A stretch of 58,642 nt of DNA from Desulfobacteraceae bacterium (GTDB taxonomy: Bacteria; Desulfobacterota; Desulfobacteria; Desulfobacterales; Desulfosalsimonadaceae): assembly GCA_021737545.1 (NCBI GenBank), contig JAIPDT010000002.1, forward strand, positions 1 through 58,642, in the 5' to 3' direction. Below the pieces are notes generated by a model. That model was not told the DNA's origin and did not search any database. It was given only the letters and a program-made list of their open reading frames with translations. Position 1 is the stretch's first letter, and the number at the start of each line of letters is the position of its first letter. Both the position numbers and the translations under genes were made by a program. Below, one piece after another: positions 57,496 to 58,642 of the stretch.

Positions 57496-57745
57496 TTCAG
57501 ATTGGTGTCCTTTTTTGTTTTTGGTTGTTATGATCCCATTTTTAATGCCATACTATAGATTAAATATCAAGCCTGCTTGCGGGAATGTGCCAGAAATCGT
57601 TTGACTTGTGGCTCCTGATTTTTTATTAAACACCTCAATCCGGGCAATATTTACATTTACATGTAACTTTGAATCATGATAATGCGGGCGAATGCAATAT
57701 CGCTGGATGAGAAAAATAAAAGATGCGTTAGGAAAAAAAAACAGT

Positions 57746-58642
57746 ATGACGACCAAAATTTTGATAAATGCCGTGGATCCGGAGGAATGCCGTATTGCAA
57801 CGGTAACCGACAACCGCCTTGAAGAGTTTCATGTTGAAACCTCGGCAAAAGAGATTCTTCAGGGAAACATATACAAGGGGGTGGTCTCCCGTGTGGAGCC
57901 TAGCCTGCAGGCGGTTTTTATAGATTACGGCGCGGAAAAAAACGGCTTTTTACAAAAGCAGGAAATCCATCCGGATTATTTCCAGGACGACCCTTCGGGC
58001 GGGCAGTCGCTGAAAAATATCATAAAGCGGGGACAGGAGTTGATAGTTCAGGTCACAAGCGATCCGATCATGGAAAAGGGCGCAATGCTGACCAACTATA
58101 TTTCCCTGCCGGGCAGAAGCACTGTATTGATGCCGGGCAACAAAAACCGTGGTGTTTCAAGAAAGATTACAGACGAAGATGAACGGAAACGACTGAAAAA
58201 AATCGTTGAAAACCTTGATCTGCCCGAGGATTACGGTCTTATTGTGCGCACGGCCGGGCAGGGGGGCAATAAAACTACAATATCAAAGGATGTCAGGTAC
58301 TTGACGCGCCTCTGGAAAAACATTAAAAAAAGAGCGCTCGAAGAAAAGGCTCCTGTTCTTCTCTATAAGGAAAGAAACATTGCCGTGCGCGCTATACGGG
58401 ATTCCTTTACCGCGGATGTAAAGGAGATCCTTATTGACGACGATGCCGTCTACCAGCAGGTAAAGGAATTTATTCAAATCATCTCGCCGCAGCACAAAAA
58501 GCTCGTCAAGCGGTATTCTGCGGACAAGCCTATTTTTACGAAGTATCAGCTGGAAGAACAGATAGCCTCAATTTTCGACAACCGGGTAAAACTAAAGTCA
58601 GGCGGCTCCATTGTGATAGAACAGACAGAAGCCATGGTCTCC
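57746..58642 (+). CDS. rng: Ribonuclease E/G, 5' part (cut by window end)
   Basis: 299 codons of an RNase E/G family endoribonuclease involved in 5S/16S rRNA and mRNA processing. It opens MTTKILINAVDPEECRIATV, followed by the S1 domain (GNIYKGVVSRVEPSLQAVFIDYG), an RNA-binding segment (PGRSTVLMPG), and the RNase H-like region (GLIVRTAG). The catalytic Asp pair and Zn-link would lie beyond the window. The short N-terminal start favours RNase G over a long RNase E. No ribosome-binding site is better than the AGGA run 14 bases before the ATG. Confidence 0.9.
   Translation, partial: MTTKILINAVDPEECRIATVTDNRLEEFHVETSAKEILQGNIYKGVVSRVEPSLQAVFIDYGAEKNGFLQKQEIHPDYFQDDPSGGQSLKNIIKRGQELIVQVTSDPIMEKGAMLTNYISLPGRSTVLMPGNKNRGVSRKITDEDERKRLKKIVENLDLPEDYGLIVRTAGQGGNKTTISKDVRYLTRLWKNIKKRALEEKAPVLLYKERNIAVRAIRDSFTADVKEILIDDDAVYQQVKEFIQIISPQHKKLVKRYSADKPIFTKYQLEEQIASIFDNRVKLKSGGSIVIEQTEAMVS

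Overview
This window looks like a chromosomal fragment of an anaerobic, Gram-negative sulfate-reducing Desulfobacterota, most likely of the Desulfobacterales. The evidence is a DsrC with both redox cysteines, a siroheme-decarboxylase-like protein, a single-chain pyruvate:ferredoxin oxidoreductase (PFOR), an HdrA/MvhD/Flx-type flavin and iron-sulfur cluster, a TRAP transporter, and outer-membrane and lipid II genes (lptE, murJ). Two genes carry in-frame TGA codons at positions that are selenocysteine in known relatives, so the organism probably decodes UGA as Sec. The selenocysteine machinery itself is not in the window.

Layout. 1-1180: a palindromic dispersed repeat, an IscA/HesB-like Cys-rich protein, an AhpD-fold protein and a 51-residue orphan protein. 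1429-5359 (+): CysQ, a fused ATP sulfurylase-APS kinase and a TviB/WbpO-type nucleotide-sugar dehydrogenase, which suggests PAPS and acidic sugar supply for a sulfated surface polysaccharide. 5366-12407 (-): a complete trpEGDCFBA operon behind a leader that encodes a peptide with three consecutive Trp codons and two terminator hairpins, a classical ribosome-mediated attenuator. 12511-17313 (+): cinA, a TerB/DnaJ protein, pepA, a nucleotide-sugar epimerase and DUF2905. 17388-21477 (-): tRNA-Arg(CCG), folC, rpsU, adk and a tRNA nucleotidyltransferase/poly(A) polymerase. 21538-30652 (+): coaE, then a translation and envelope block (rho, rpmE, prfA, prmC, rpsB, tsf, pyrH, frr, uppS, cdsA). 30651-30804: a second repeat copy between convergent cdsA and arfB. 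31258-34267 (-): a TRAP transporter (dctM, dctQ, dctP). 34737-40069 (+): rsmA, nifJ and a YkgJ-type protein. 40163-41446 (-): nitrilase and an AhbA-like protein. 41593-48536 (-): hdrA(Sec), mvhD(Sec), three Flx-like redox subunits, then dsrC. 48707-49636 (+): miaA. 49651-53749 (-): two paralogous response regulators (one with the phospho-Asp replaced by Glu), a thioesterase, a small protein, ftsB-like and murJ. 54094 to the end: rpsT (+), lptE and leuS (-), and the 5' part of an RNase E/G gene (+) cut by the window edge.

How the genes work together. PFOR makes reduced ferredoxin. The HdrA-MvhD-Flx set has the parts of a flavin-based electron-bifurcating/confurcating module linking NAD(P)H, ferredoxin and a disulfide. 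HdrB and HdrC are absent, and a separately promoted dsrC lies directly downstream, so DsrC is a candidate partner, though this is inference. Two non-coding patterns recur: an ERIC-like ~154-bp imperfect palindrome (two copies, 135/137 identical over the shared part) and six degenerate tandem arrays, all of period 7, in intergenic spacers and gene 3' ends.
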